From Anisus vortex (lineage: Eukaryota; Mollusca; Gastropoda; Planorbidae): 64,000 nucleotides of DNA. The DNA lies in assembly GCA_949126835.1 (NCBI GenBank), contig OX421502.1, positions 36,047,789-36,111,788 on the forward strand. The letters are read 5' to 3'. The notes below the pieces were generated by a model. The model worked only from the letters and a program-made list of their open reading frames with translations, was not told where the DNA came from and searched no databases. Shown here piece after piece: positions 12,246 to 24,962 of this stretch. Numbering within the stretch: position 1 is the first letter of the stretch; every line of letters begins with the position of its first letter. The translations under genes were made by a program, and so were the position numbers.

Positions 12246-12867
12246 CTTTTTATAAGTTTCTGTGTTTTGTTATAAACTTGAGTTATAAATAGATGATAGT
12301 ACTTCACATTGATCTTTCATTGTCCATAATAAGAGTACAAGGTGAGGGGGAGGAAGGTATGACCTTCGAGATTTTAAAAAAAATTAAATTAAATATTGCA
12401 ACGTCCACCACGTAAAAGCCGATACTTTTATTTGTAAATGGTTGATTGGCGAACCAATCAGTTTAGGAGACTTTTATTATCTCCCGGGGTCTAGTCTTAG
12501 TCTTAAGTTAGTTCGTGATGAAAACTTGTAGAGAAAAGTTCGTGTTTAGAGATTGCTGAGTTAGCCTACGTTATCACCCAACACCTGAAGATTTTGTCTT
12601 AGCCTATTTATTTCGTACATATTTCAACTACATCTATTTAAATACAATTGCTTTTGTTAAACGACTGAATTTGTTGAATTACTACAACTGCTGAATGATA
12701 GATTGATTGTAAACGAAAGACTATCACCATAACGTTATCAACGGAAACTGAAGTCAAGTGCCTAGCACAGACGCCAGCAATCAAGAGTTAAAGTACAAGA
12801 TATAATTTAACCCTAGAATTACGAGTTGTAGCAGTGTTCTACCGGTGCCCAGTCAACTGTAAAGTAA
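12246..12867. other. Intergenic, no gene seen
   Basis: Nothing recognisable apart from the TTC microsatellite at its right edge, which belongs to the next element. Confidence 0.4.
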
Positions 12868-13845
12868 AATCTTTCTTCTTCTTCTTCTTCGTTCTCAAAA
12901 GTTATGATTTGGAGGATTTAGACAACCAAGTCCAATACTTGTGATCCCGCCATCATTTTGAGGATTGCGTGCCGACGAGTTTTGCGCCAGTTGGATGTAC
13001 TTCCATAGCATTTGATCGACCCAGACAGACTGCAAGGCTGCAGTTGATTTTTTGTTGTTGGAGTTTTCTCTCCTAGATGGCTGCTATACCTAGCTAACGG
13101 CACCATCTGTCCGGGTTTTAGAGCTAGAGCGCTCTATATTCGATTTTGTTGCAGTCATTGCCTTGGATATATGAGGCATTTTTGAAAGAGTATTCTTACC
13201 ACGGGATATCCCACCTCACCCTCCATGACAGCAAACCAGTTGGTCCACGGCCTTTTTATTCATTATTCACGGCTAACCCTTATATCGCAAGGTCATTCTC
13301 ATATCCACCACGCCCTAACCGCGCTTGGTAGGAGATCTATGAAAGATCTATGATAGTATGATGACTCTATCTATAGTTTTAGACCACGATTGCAACCAAG
13401 CCTGTACCTTAGATAAACTTAGATAAACCTAGATAAACTTAGATAAACTTAGATAAACTTAGATAAACTCAGATAAACTTAGATAAACTTAAGGGTAGGT
13501 GAGAAGTAAGCACCGAAACATATTGTCTGCGGTTATAGTCTAGGCCAGTGGTCGGCAAATTGGCACGTAAAACTTATTTCCGATGGCACGCTAAAGCTTT
13601 TTCCGGTGGCACGCAGAAGACCGCCCCCCCCTTCCCAAAGGCGATGTAGGTCTCTTCAGTCCTGCCCTCTGTATCTTTCTACCCGGTCAGCCATTTGGCC
13701 CCAGGAGGCTACTTTCAACGACAAACTGTTCGGTGGACTAGAGCAACTGACAGCCACGGCGCAGTTCATTACAGCTATTAGACTTGTTGTCTGAATCCTC
13801 CCAATCATAACATTTGAGAACGAAGAAGATGAAGAAGATAAGACT
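12868..13845. mobile_element. Element with long terminal inverted repeats and TTC/GAA ends
   Basis: The left end reads (TTC)n-GTTCTCAAAAGTTATGATTTG and the right end CAATCATAACATTTGAGAAC-(GAA)n. They are inverted copies over about 55-60 bp, extending inward to GTTGTCT. The interior has no recognisable transposase. It contains a decamer tandem array (13,406-13,495) and a partial hAT end (13,545-13,610). It is likely a foldback-type or MITE-like non-autonomous element. Confidence 0.65.
13406..13495. repeat. Decamer tandem repeat (AGATAAACTT)n
   Basis: About nine nearly perfect copies of the decamer, with single changes such as AGATAAACCT and AGATAAACTC. The array lies inside the long-inverted-repeat element. 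Confidence 0.9.
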
Positions 13846-13914
13846 GTATTTTAATACTAACGTCAACGACTCATGCAGCTTAAGGTCCGTTTTAGGCAGC
13901 ACTTTAGATAAGAC

Positions 13915-14090
13915 ATCTTATCTTATATATTACAGACGCTCCTTCTATAAAGAAGATCATTGCGCCCCACGCTCATCCGTGGTCCGAGTCTAGTCTTGCA
14001 TCTTTATTAATATTTTAAAATGATGATAAGTTACTGGTTTTCCTGGTTTTTATTCAGGCAACCCATTCCATGTCCAAATGCCATTAGCGT
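13915..14090 (-). repeat. 3' end of non-LTR retrotransposon, family B
   Basis: A minus-strand copy with the intact block series GACGCTCCTTCTATAAAGAA, CTCATCCGTGGTCCGAGTCT and GGCAACCCATTCCATG, compared with the plus-strand copies at 41,196 and 53,995. Confidence 0.8.
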
Positions 14091-14536
14091 TATTTTGAAG
14101 AAAAAAAAACGTTACTGAAAGCTTAAAAACAAACATAGCCAAAAGCTGCTCTATTTGTATTTAAATAACGATTTTAATGTACATTTTCATTTTAAAATTA
14201 GTTTTAATAAACACATTGTTGTGTGATATATAAAAATCATGAAATCAATTTAAATTAAAAAAAATATTATGCCCGTAACCATCATCTTATATTAAATTTT
14301 TCTAAGCAAGTCGAAAAGAAGTCAATTTATAGTATTGATCTATCTATTACAAACTAAAACTTGGCTGACATTTTTCAAACACAGCTTGTTAGAAGCAATT
14401 GTAGCCTGCTAAGTGGATCCATAATTTGAAAATGACAAGCAAGTTAGAAAGTGGATTTATTTTATTCCATTCGTATGATGTCATGAATCATTGAATTAGT
14501 TTGTACACTTCAACAGCTGTTTCTATACAGTGACTG

Positions 14537-14615
<79 letters not shown>

Positions 14616-14800
14616 TCATCTATCAATCTATCTATTTATCTATCTATCTATCTCTCTATATATCCGTCTATCTATGTATCTATTTTTTATCTATCTATTT
14701 AACCGTCTATCTATCTATCTACTTATCTACCCGTTTATCTGTCTATCGATCTTTCTCTCTATCCATTTATCTATCCATCTATCATCCATTTATTCATTCT
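14537..14800. repeat. ATCT/TATC tetranucleotide microsatellite
   Basis: About 100 bases of perfect TATC repeats, followed by an imperfect tail up to about 14,800. The long Ser-Ile-Tyr-Leu frame across it is an artefact of the repeat. Confidence 0.95.
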
Positions 14801-15746
14801 TCACCATTGCAGAAAGGAGCAAAGAGAAGCGAGCCAGTAGAAAGGCGAAGGGCAGATGAAAAAGAGACTACGCCGTTGTCAAATTAAGGACGGACGGGCG
14901 CCATTTATCAATCTTTCCATCCTTCTATCCATCCATCTATTCCCCCTTTAACAATGTATCCATATATATGTGTCCGTCTGCACGCCTGTCTATCGGTAGG
15001 CCAATGTGTTTATGTCTACTCGCCCATTAAAGACCTTTCTCTTTGGCTAATACATCTGCCGTTGCAAGTCACACCAAGAGCGCCTTGAGCATGCTAATTT
15101 AATAGCAAGATAGAAGCGCTATAAGAAGTGCCCATTCTTATCTTATTCATTCTCACAGTATACCTCCCAATACAAATACAACACACAATGTTGCCACAGA
15201 TATAAATAATTTAAGAAAATAAAACAGACAACTACCAAAGCAAGGTCTAAGCCCTCTAAGCTGTTGATATTTATTCATTATTGAAAAAATAAAAGTATAT
15301 GAATCACGTAGCTTATTGTCCTGCCAACACTAGCTGCTAATGTGCGCTTCATGCAAACTTCCACAAGTCAACTCACAAAAAAACATCATGTCATAAGCTG
15401 TCACAAATTCTAATTAACCCGCCCTCTCTCCCCCATATGCCAAGGCTACTGAGTCAGACACACACACACAGGTCGTAGAACAAAAATTCTGTAAATATGG
15501 CCGACTCGAAACCTATTTTTTTTATGCAGACGTCATTTGCTAACAGTGGTGTTTTTCTTGTTGAAAACTGGACCGATCAGAAACGGTTGACGTCATGGTG
15601 GCGTCAACTTTTGCGTCCCGACGAATACACACGTTGTTGTCGAGTTTAGAGACTATGTTATAGTCTATAAATAGTAACTGGTGTGTGGCTTACATCCGTG
15701 GCGATTGGTGGGAGAGCGTTTGAAGTAGGTCACCTAAAAATGTTTA
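14801..15746. other. Intergenic, no supported gene
   Basis: A short CA tract lies near 15,458-15,470. No exon or RNA gene is recognised. Confidence 0.4.
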
Positions 15747-16269
15747 ATTTGGAGTAGGGATGTTAAAACCGGTTGTTTTCCAAAACCGGTTTTCGGTTGT
15801 ACAAAACCGGTTTAAAACCGGATTTCGATCCCCCCCCCCTTCCCCCGCGCAATATCACAAGTTACAGGCCGGAAAAGCCAAAATGTGCGTACTTTTGTAG
15901 GTGTAGACTATTTGAACAATTGTTCAAATTTAATTAGTATTTGCAGGGCATTCAAGGGGTTGATTTGTGTGAATACAATATGATTTTTGTACTCTTTACC
16001 ATAAAATTCTTTAGAACTAAAAAAAAATCTGGTCTAATTTATTAAAACGGTTAATAGCTTTCAATTATTCAATAGTGATAATCAAATTACCGATTATCGT
16101 TGACCATATATTAAATATTAAGAAGCATTTGAAGAGGCATTTATGGTAACATGTAAAATAATGTATTGAAAGGTTTCGCGTAGCATAAATCAAAAGAATG
16201 TGTATTTAATAGTGCCGTTAATAATAAAGCACAGACGCGGTGTCTAGCCGAATAGTTCAGGGTCACAGG

Positions 16270-17689
16270 TGTAAACTGGTGACCAGTTTACGTTGTATTT
16301 TTGTTGTTTTTTTACTATACCAGTCTACGGTGTATGATTGTGTTTTTTTGCTATATTTTCCTTGTTAATTACTAAATTCTGTACCAAAACTTGTCCGTTT
16401 TAGGTAAATAACTTTGTTAACGATTATTGTTGGGGAAGATGGTTATTGGTAATTAGTAGGAAAGGTATTGTAGTTTGTATATATATATAGTTTAGTTTAA
16501 TTAGATTGTTTATATATTTAGAGGTCTTCGTTTTACTTATAATATAAAGCACACTTTTAACATTTTTTTAACTAATTATTTTTGAGCGCCTGGTCACCTT
16601 GCCTGGTTCTGATTGGTCTGTTATTTAATCCTATTTGAATCGGATTGGTCAGTAATTCAGTAATAGTTGTCGATTCACCCTAGAGGGCTATTTAATCCCC
16701 TGCTGGTCAGCAGTAAATTCTTTTTGTTGTGTGTGACCCAGCTTTGCATCTCTTAAGAGTCCCGTAAGTTTTGAGTTTATTTTATAGTTCTATGAATTTC
16801 ATTGTTAAAATATGTACGATAAACTGTTCATTGTTGTCTTAATGTTAACAATTTGACAGGATGATTAGTTATTTTGTGGGATGGGTAAGATAATATGGGG
16901 ATTTTCGAAGTACATTAAATGGACAGCGAACATACAAGGAGGCGGCCATTTTTTAATGTGTTTCCGCCATATTGTGTAGAATATATTTATTATTGTTGAC
17001 CTAACGTTTGCTTTTTATATTTATTCTTATTAATTAGGTCGGGTAAAACCTACCTTGTTGGTCTCGTGTTATATGTTGGTTTTAAATTATTCTCTGGTTA
17101 TATATTATTTTTAAGTTAGATGTTAGAAATTGCTAGGTCTCTTGTATATCTTATCTTAGTTAGATATTAGATAGTGTGTTAAATGATGAGAAGATTTGAA
17201 TTATGATTTTGTAGTTTGTGAATTAAGAGTTGGTAGAGATTGTGTTTTATTTAGTTAGGAATGGCGCTGGTAGACGATGGATTTATTTAGTTGTTGTTGA
17301 TATTGATGGTTAGGGCTTATATTTGAATAAACTTGTGTATTATGAAAAATTTATTTGTTCCCTTGATAGATACTTTGTTGTGTGCGTGGTTTATGTTTGT
17401 TTATTTGTGGTTTGCTGTTCTGTGTTTAGCTTAGTGTAGTTTTAGTAGTTTAGTATAGTCTGGTATTTAGTATAGTTAGCTAGTAATTGTAGTTTTTAGT
17501 ATTGGTTCATCCAGGTAGCTAATCCTACCTGCCTACCACAATATAGGTATGCACAGATATACCCGTCCCCTCCCCTTGTATATAATGTAAATGTAAATAT
17601 ATGTACATTAATTTAATTGTGTGTTATATAATTCAATAACACACACACCTACCCCATACTTTTACACTCAGTTAATTCCCCCCCTTACA
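16270..17689 (+). repeat. Left LTR (1420 bp)
   Basis: It matches 19,427-20,846 without indels at the anchor points I checked. By eye I found two substitutions (GTGTGACCC versus GTGTGGCCC, and CATTTTTTAATG versus CATTTTATAATG), so the insertion is young. Confidence 0.93.
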
Positions 17690-19426
17690 AATGGTGTCAT
17701 GAAGTGGGGATCTGTGCTTGGATGGACCAATATAGTTAGTTTCTTTTTGGTTAGGCCTCAGTTGTGTAGATTAGGGTCTCCGTTAGGATAGTTTTGATGG
17801 TTTATTTTTGTTTGACTAGGACTAGGAGTGGTATTTTGTGGTATAGTTGTTTGGTATATAGGAGTTGGATCTAGGTTTGAGTAGTAAATCTCTGTGGATT
17901 AGGTTGTTGTGAGTAATGCAGGATAGTTGTTAGACCTAGGTTGGTTGTTGATTTTTGGTATTAGTGTGTTAGGCTTAGTTGTTGTTTTGGCAGTTAGCGG
18001 TAGGTAGGAGAGAGACCAACATAGGTAGGGCCGACGGAGACGACGGCAGCAGTGGACGTCCTGTGACCATTGGGGCTGTGCAGCCAGCTGTGTGTTGGGC
18101 CAGACCCTGGCATTGGGACCTACACTTTGGTCACCAGGGTCCGGCATCCTGTAGCTGTTGGAGCCTGGAAGCTGGCGGTGTATGCTTGGGCCAGGCCTTG
18201 GCGTTGGGACCTCCATATGGGTCACCAGGGTCCTGGGCTCGGGCGACAGTGACGATGGCTGCTGCCGGAGAGATGCAACTGGGGCAAGTACCACCTTCTT
18301 GCCCCACCACCACCACGAGAGGTGTGCCGATCAAGGCCACCTGCCTGGTTTCCCTCGGCCAAGGGGGAGCCATGGATTGTCTGGATGTGCCCTGGAGAGG
18401 CCAGTGTAGTGCCCTGGAGTGGCCAGTGTAGTGCCCTGGAGTGGCCAGTGTAGTGCCCTGGATGGGCTAGTGTAGTGCCCTGGAGGGGCTAGTGTTGTGT
18501 CCAAGAGTGGACAGATGGACCAAAGAAGTGTTTTTCATTCAGACGCCAGGAATTGGATGCTTTCAGACGTTCTGACCTGGGCCTACCAGAGGAATTTTGC
18601 CATGTTGTGTTTTGTTTCGTCATAAATTTTTTTGTCACCACCTGTAAATATATTTACTGCTTTTTTTTGTGAACCTCTTCTTTTTTTCCTATGTTCATAT
18701 GTAAATAATGCAACCGTTGTTGTCAACACACCCTTGATTATTGAATTTATTGTGTGTTGACCTATTGTTTTTTTCATGACCGGAATAATTTTTTAATTTT
18801 ACATGCAGTATTTTTATTTTTATGAACTGTTCAAATAGGTCAATGTTTTTTTGTCTCTCTTGTGAGAGGTGTACATTTTTTCATCTAAGTTCTTTGTGAA
18901 CTGGCGGTGTAGTTCATGTGGGACTAACATCGTTGGTTCTGGTCAAAATAAATTTTTTTCTTGTCCGCACCAGTTGCGGACTGAGGAAGCAAATTGTTAT
19001 AATTTACCGTTTTTATGTATTATTATGCCAGGATTTCTTATGTGGTTTGATTTCCGTTTTTTTATGGTATATAAATTGGCTGCCAGGTTGTGAGATAACA
19101 TGAGTGAGCGTATGTGTTTTTAATGATGCATTTCTTTTCACCGAGACTTTTTGTATGTCATTGTGAAGTCGTCAAGGCTCACTTTGGGCATTGTGGTTGC
19201 CACCCTATGTATTTGTTCATAAATTGCAGAACAGTGCCTTCAGTGGCGTCTGCTTATTTACTGACATGGTTTTTTTTTATTGTGTAGACATTCTAGGAAT
19301 GTCGGGCATAGGGGTGGGTAATCAAGAGTCTGTTGTTGATTGGTCTTGTAGCATTTTTGATTAACTATCGCTTGTGTAGTATGTAAGAGTTTTATCGAGG
19401 GCGATAAAAAAGTCCGGCGGGAAGTG
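17690..19426 (+). other. LTR element interior, no recognised genes
   Basis: GC-rich between about 18,000 and 18,500. Open frames on both strands there (17,899-18,431) overlap and show no retroviral motif. It holds a ~24-bp minisatellite (TGTAGTGCCCTGGAGTGGCC, about 18,385-18,500) and two copies of a GGGACCTNCA-TGGTCACCAGGGTCC block. Just left of the right LTR is AAAAAAGTCCGGCGGGAAG, a possible polypurine tract. Confidence 0.7.
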
Positions 19427-20846
19427 TGTAAACTGGTGACCAGTTTACGTTGTATTTTTGTTGTTTTTTTACTATACCAGTCTACGGTGTATGATTGTGT
19501 TTTTTTGCTATATTTTCCTTGTTAATTACTAAATTCTGTACCAAAACTTGTCCGTTTTAGGTAAATAACTTTGTTAACGATTATTGTTGGGGAAGATGGT
19601 TATTGGTAATTAGTAGGAAAGGTATTGTAGTTTGTATATATATATAGTTTAGTTTAATTAGATTGTTTATATATTTAGAGGTCTTCGTTTTACTTATAAT
19701 ATAAAGCACACTTTTAACATTTTTTTAACTAATTATTTTTGAGCGCCTGGTCACCTTGCCTGGTTCTGATTGGTCTGTTATTTAATCCTATTTGAATCGG
19801 ATTGGTCAGTAATTCAGTAATAGTTGTCGATTCACCCTAGAGGGCTATTTAATCCCCTGCTGGTCAGCAGTAAATTCTTTTTGTTGTGTGTGGCCCAGCT
19901 TTGCATCTCTTAAGAGTCCCGTAAGTTTTGAGTTTATTTTATAGTTCTATGAATTTCATTGTTAAAATATGTACGATAAACTGTTCATTGTTGTCTTAAT
20001 GTTAACAATTTGACAGGATGATTAGTTATTTTGTGGGATGGGTAAGATAATATGGGGATTTTCGAAGTACATTAAATGGACAGCGAACATACAAGGAGGC
20101 GGCCATTTTATAATGTGTTTCCGCCATATTGTGTAGAATATATTTATTATTGTTGACCTAACGTTTGCTTTTTATATTTATTCTTATTAATTAGGTCGGG
20201 TAAAACCTACCTTGTTGGTCTCGTGTTATATGTTGGTTTTAAATTATTCTCTGGTTATATATTATTTTTAAGTTAGATGTTAGAAATTGCTAGGTCTCTT
20301 GTATATCTTATCTTAGTTAGATATTAGATAGTGTGTTAAATGATGAGAAGATTTGAATTATGATTTTGTAGTTTGTGAATTAAGAGTTGGTAGAGATTGT
20401 GTTTTATTTAGTTAGGAATGGCGCTGGTAGACGATGGATTTATTTAGTTGTTGTTGATATTGATGGTTAGGGCTTATATTTGAATAAACTTGTGTATTAT
20501 GAAAAATTTATTTGTTCCCTTGATAGATACTTTGTTGTGTGCGTGGTTTATGTTTGTTTATTTGTGGTTTGCTGTTCTGTGTTTAGCTTAGTGTAGTTTT
20601 AGTAGTTTAGTATAGTCTGGTATTTAGTATAGTTAGCTAGTAATTGTAGTTTTTAGTATTGGTTCATCCAGGTAGCTAATCCTACCTGCCTACCACAATA
20701 TAGGTATGCACAGATATACCCGTCCCCTCCCCTTGTATATAATGTAAATGTAAATATATGTACATTAATTTAATTGTGTGTTATATAATTCAATAACACA
20801 CACACCTACCCCATACTTTTACACTCAGTTAATTCCCCCCCTTACA
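19427..20846 (+). repeat. Right LTR (1420 bp)
   Basis: Near-identical direct repeat of 16,270-17,689, followed by the CAGG target duplication. Confidence 0.93.
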
Positions 20847-21247
20847 CAGGGAAGGGCAAGTTTCGACTCCATTGCGTATATCAAAGAGCAGCGGACATCT
20901 AAAAGATGAGCCGACAAGTAAAAAGATTCATGTTAATTGTAACTGTAACTTAACAATTGGTTTGATGTTGTTTTTATCGCAAGCCATAGTTGGCATTGGG
21001 AAACACAAGAAACACAATATCTAAGACTAAATAGTGTTAGCAAGGCATTTCAGGAATTGTTTTGTGCGAATCCAACTTTATTTATTAAAAATAATTCCAT
21101 TAGAGCAAAAAAAAAAGGTCTTCTACTTGAAGTAAAGATTACCTTCCAACTGCCAACCAACAAACCGAAATCCGGTTTTGAAAATCAAAACCGGTTTTCG
21201 GATTCAAAACCGGAATCCGGTATGCCGGTTTTCGTTTAACATCCCTA

Positions 21248-21404
21248 ATTTGGAGTGGACCGCAATTAAAATATCATTGAAATGTCATTTAAAAAAATAC
21301 GTGTAACTCAAAAAAGCATTTTTGGTCATTGTTTGTAAATTATAAAAGTATATTTCTTTGAATTTTTTTGTAGGCCTACCTTCTGTACAACATATATATA
21401 TATA

Positions 21405-21458
<54 letters not shown>

Positions 21459-22619
21459 AAACTTGCATTTTATTTAAACTCTTTGTATATTGTATTTTTA
21501 AGCATTTGGCTGCAATATTAGTTTTCTTTAAGCTACCCTGCATATGGGTTAAGTGGGACAGAAAAAAAAGTCCATTTCTCAGTTCTCCCTAATGTCTGAA
21601 TTCTATATCCCTTCATTAAGGCTTATTGCGGGCGTTCAAAGCAATTGTTATTCTATGAGAGAAACTGATGTATATGAGGGATCCGGGGGATCATGTCCCT
21701 CACCCCTCATCTCTTACAGTTTTATGTAGTCCTCGGTAACACTGAAGAAAAATAACAACATCAGTGTGCTGTCAACACTGAGAATTTTCTTCGCGCCTCA
21801 GTGATGTGACGAAGCACGGTAGCCTAGCGGCAGTGCGTTCGGCTGGTGTACCAAGACGAAACCATAAACGAAAGTCATAAATTAACTTGCGGCCGAAACG
21901 GAAACCGAAATTGCCAAACAAAAGATGTAAAAAATACTGCACATTTTAGTGTAATATTAACTAGCTTTTCGGAACTCTATTTTTATGTAAACCATAGAAC
22001 ATATAATATACAGTTGTATATACATGTAGGGCCTATTATAATATATCATTTTATCAAGAAGCAGAGTAATAGATGCAGCACTAGCGTTGCAGTCTGAATT
22101 TCGAAAGTTAAAATAGATATTCGGCTGATGACCGAAAGTCAATATCAATTGCCAACGAAACCGAAAGCTAACTTTTTTTGTTTCGGCCGAAACCGAAACT
22201 ACGCTGAAAGAGGCAATTCGTCTATTTACGGCACCGAAACCTAAACCAAAACCGAATTTCGGTTGGCCTCTAGTGTCCAGTTTCTAATAGTGTGATTCCG
22301 TGTCAAGCCTGTTTGGCAACACTTAATGGTGCAAGCAGCTTTTTTTTCAAAGCAGAAGTTTTGTACGAACAAGTTGTGCGCCTCAGCTTACTCACAACCA
22401 ACTTCATGACATTCTGTTGCTAAACTCCTCAGGATTACAAACCCCGTATTGTATCCATCTCATCCAAAAAATAATTTTTCTTATCAATCGTTCTGCAGCT
22501 TTGATAAAAAACAACTCAGCCTTGTCTTGGTTTGTTTCTGGCGTAGTGTGCATTCTCAAACCTCTGAATTGATAAGTTTCAAAGTTAGCCGATCACTGAC
22601 CTAAACACATTGCTAACAA
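21248..22619. other. Intergenic with microsatellite and a CCGAAA-rich repeat
   Basis: An AT tract followed by GA repeats lies at about 21,395-21,460. About 21,845-22,275 is rich in GGCCGAAAC and CCGAAACCGAAA and their complements, so it is probably another decayed DNA transposon. A tRNA A-box-like segment (GGTAGCCTAGCGGCAGTG) lies near 21,818. No gene is seen. Confidence 0.5.
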
Positions 22620-23870
22620 GAAAACCATAAAAACGAAGTTTTTATTATACTCCCTTTATTTGCAAACTAAGTTTACCATCATGTAGGCCTAATTAAATAA
22701 TTGATTGAGTACTGGAAATGAAACGTACAGAAAAATATATGTGTCGCAAATCTCAAAAATATCTCCTTACTCCGTATGAATTGTTCTAAAAATAATCTTA
22801 GCGCATAATTTTTTTTTTCTAGCTTTGCGCCGAAAAACTATAAAAAGTTGCACAGGCATTTTTAAAGTGAAACCAACATTTTTTCTTATACTTTCCTTTT
22901 AAGAAATGAATATTGTCATAAGTATAGTATTATTAAGTTGTTTTAACTGAAAATTTGATAGGATGTATTGTTAGTCGGGGCAAGTCTGCTGTCCAAATTT
23001 CAGCTCGATTGGACCACGGAAAGTGATCGAAAAATCGAAGCTAATTCTTTCTCCCACGACGCACGCATGATTGCAATCAGACCACTGATCTCTAAAAAAA
23101 ATGGATTAGGCTCGGAAGTGACATTTTTGAAGAAATTTCCGACATTTTGTTTCCACTGCACTGATCAATATATATATGTTTATCGTGAGTTTGTTTATTT
23201 ATTTAGATGTTTGTTTCTGCTCTAAATTCTCTTGAGCCGTTTGACGAATCGGGTTAAAAGTTAAATGTATAAATCGGAAAAGTCCTCCAAAAAAAAGTTT
23301 TATTTTTTCAACAATATTGCTTAATTCGTTAATTTATTTGTTAAATTAAACTTAGACCTATTACTAATCACCGTATGTTAAGGTTATACAATGCGCGCAG
23401 TTTCCAAATGATGTTCATTTGAAATGCGTTCAAATTTTGTGTGTTTCGGGACCGGGTTTTCCCGTACTACGAAATATTGCTGTCTACTTTCTTTATTATT
23501 AACTTTTTTTATCTTTTGGTATTTGTTTTCTTTTGATCGTATTATTGTTAGTTTTATATTATTAATTAGTAGTGGGAAGTTTGACAGAAACAATTCATAT
23601 GCATATTGTGTAAAATGGCTGCAATATAGATTCCGTTCCGATCTATTTATAGATCAGTGGCGCAGTAAGTTTTAGACACAATTTTGTTTATATCTGTAAG
23701 TGCAGTGGAAATTGTTAGTTTTTCCTTTCTTCTATAGATCAGTGCATTTCTTCACATTTCTCAGACCTATTTATTAAGAAGGCGCAATCCATTCTTTTTA
23801 TAGATCAGTGAATCAGACAGACAGAAAATGCAACTTAAAATAAAGGGAGTTAAAAAAAAAAGATTGGTGG
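22620..23870. mobile_element. Inverted-repeat DNA element, family C, copy 2
   Basis: The left end is GTTTTTATTATACTCCCTTT and the right end AATAAAGGGAGTTAAAAAAA, inverted relative to each other. As in copy 1, CAGACAGACAG precedes the right end and the internal AAGTCTGCTGTCCAAATTTC module is present. No transposase was recognised. Confidence 0.65.
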
Positions 23871-24888
23871 ATGAAGATTGCAGTATGAAAGAATTGTTTA
23901 TGTTGGTGACAATAATATACTATATATAGTCTATTTTATAGCTGAACCTACAGATTATATATACGAGTATGTTTCTTTTCTGTGTCGGAACATACGTGAA
24001 AAGTAGGTCAACGTTTTCGGTCTTCTGAAATCGATCTACGTCCAATTTGCAGTAAATCTTAAAAATCCAATACACAATCTGCTTACGTATACTTTTTTTT
24101 TTCCAATTCAACTTTTCTTTTGTTACTTTTAAATGTTTCGCCGTTTATCAAAATGAATTCATTAAAAAGTTGCTTGGTTTAATTGTTTTGTAATTCAATT
24201 CTCTTTCTAAATGCATTCAAAGCGTACACTTTTACTTAATAAACACGCAGCGTACATTTTAATAAACATACACCAACATAAAAGACTACAATAAAAACAA
24301 ACAAACCATAAATCTATGCAACTATTTATAACACTTTTGAAAAAAAAAAAACATTATTTCTATTTATCTCTGACACACTGGCATGGAGATAAGCAATGTG
24401 CTCTCAAAAGCTGATCCTAACTTGGAGCCATAACGAACAAAAAATATATACACGGAATAGCACTGCATATTTTACGTATATAGGGCCCACTTCACTGAAA
24501 TAACTGTAAAATTAAATTAAAACAAAGAAATGTATAAAAATAAAATAAAAAAAGATACCAACTTTGGAATTTTCAAGTTAATATTAGCTTCAAAGTTAAT
24601 ATTACCTTCAAACTAGTGGGTTGGTGGAAAAAACAATTTGAGAGATAAAGAGGGCGAAAAGTTCAACTTTAAGGAAACTTGTTACCGAAATTCCTACGTT
24701 TTAAAAACAATCACACACATACACATATACACACAAAATATTACCTGTTGAAATACTGATGTTGCAGGGAAATTTAATAGCAAACCATAATAATGCGTAT
24801 CCCCATTTTTTGTTGTTGGTCAAACCGGATTCTAAATGAAACCGGTACGTAAACAGATGGGGACACTGGGTCACCGAGACAGAGCGAG
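23871..24888. other. Upstream flank of the TEP gene
   Basis: AT-rich, no gene. It is the proximal upstream region of the gene that starts near 24,930. I did not find a convincing NF-kappaB site by eye. Confidence 0.45.
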
Positions 24889-24905
24889 TGACGTCCCGTA
24901 TATAA
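24889..24905 (+). promoter_or_regulatory. Candidate core promoter: TGACGT and TATATAA
   Basis: A CRE/ATF half-site-like TGACGT (24,889-24,894) lies just before TATATAA (24,899-24,905). The next ~60 bases end in a good splice donor, giving the layout expected for a TATA promoter plus a short untranslated first exon. No other plus-strand gene lies between here and the TEP start codon. Confidence 0.5.
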
Positions 24906-24929
24906 GGTGAAACGCAGCAGGTATTTGCC

Positions 24930-24962
24930 CACTTTTCCTGCTCTTCACCTTGACTGAGTCAG
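24930..24962 (+). other. Candidate untranslated leader exon of the TEP gene
   Basis: The right border is the donor GAGTCAG|GTAATT; the left end is only inferred from the TATA distance. The matching acceptor is TTATCTCTCAG before 26,524, eleven bases ahead of the start codon. That acceptor directly implies an upstream untranslated exon, and this is the best candidate. TGAGTCA (24,955-24,961) matches an AP-1 site, possibly by chance. Confidence 0.5.

Larger units (their letters stand above)
16270..20846. mobile_element. Recent non-autonomous LTR retrotransposon
   Basis: Two direct LTRs of identical length enclose about 1.7 kb. Both LTRs start TGTAAAC and end CTTACA, giving TG...CA ends with a 5-bp inverted repeat. 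A 4-bp flanking repeat CAGG is present. A purine-rich stretch lies directly before the right LTR. The interior has no recognisable gag, protease, reverse transcriptase or integrase, so the element is a LARD/TRIM-like passenger or an internally deleted derivative. Strand is most likely plus because the purine tract precedes the right LTR. Confidence 0.88.
15755..21247. mobile_element. Non-autonomous hAT element split by an LTR element
   Basis: The outer ends are TAGGGATGTTAAAACCGG and CCGGTTTTCGTTTAACATCCCTA-type inverted repeats, rich in AAACCGGTTTT. They are flanked by the perfect 8-bp direct repeat ATTTGGAG (15,747-15,754 and 21,248-21,255), the hAT hallmark. Without the nested LTR element only about 0.9 kb remains, with no transposase I can recognise, so it was probably mobilised in trans. 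The insertion at 16,270-20,846 is younger than this element. Confidence 0.88.

Noticed and set aside
14530..14859. 109-codon frame rich in Ser-Ile-Tyr-Leu
   Set aside because: Translation of a TATC microsatellite, with no flanking gene structure.
17899..18431. Overlapping open frames on both strands inside the LTR element, considered as gag
   Set aside because: No zinc knuckle, protease, reverse transcriptase or other retroelement motif. Open frames on several overlapping frames reflect the GC-rich repeats there.
1..24888. A second protein-coding gene in the left part
   Set aside because: All open frames are short, lack family motifs and overlap repeats; I could not link any of them by splice sites. 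A diverged multi-exon gene with small exons cannot be fully excluded by eye.
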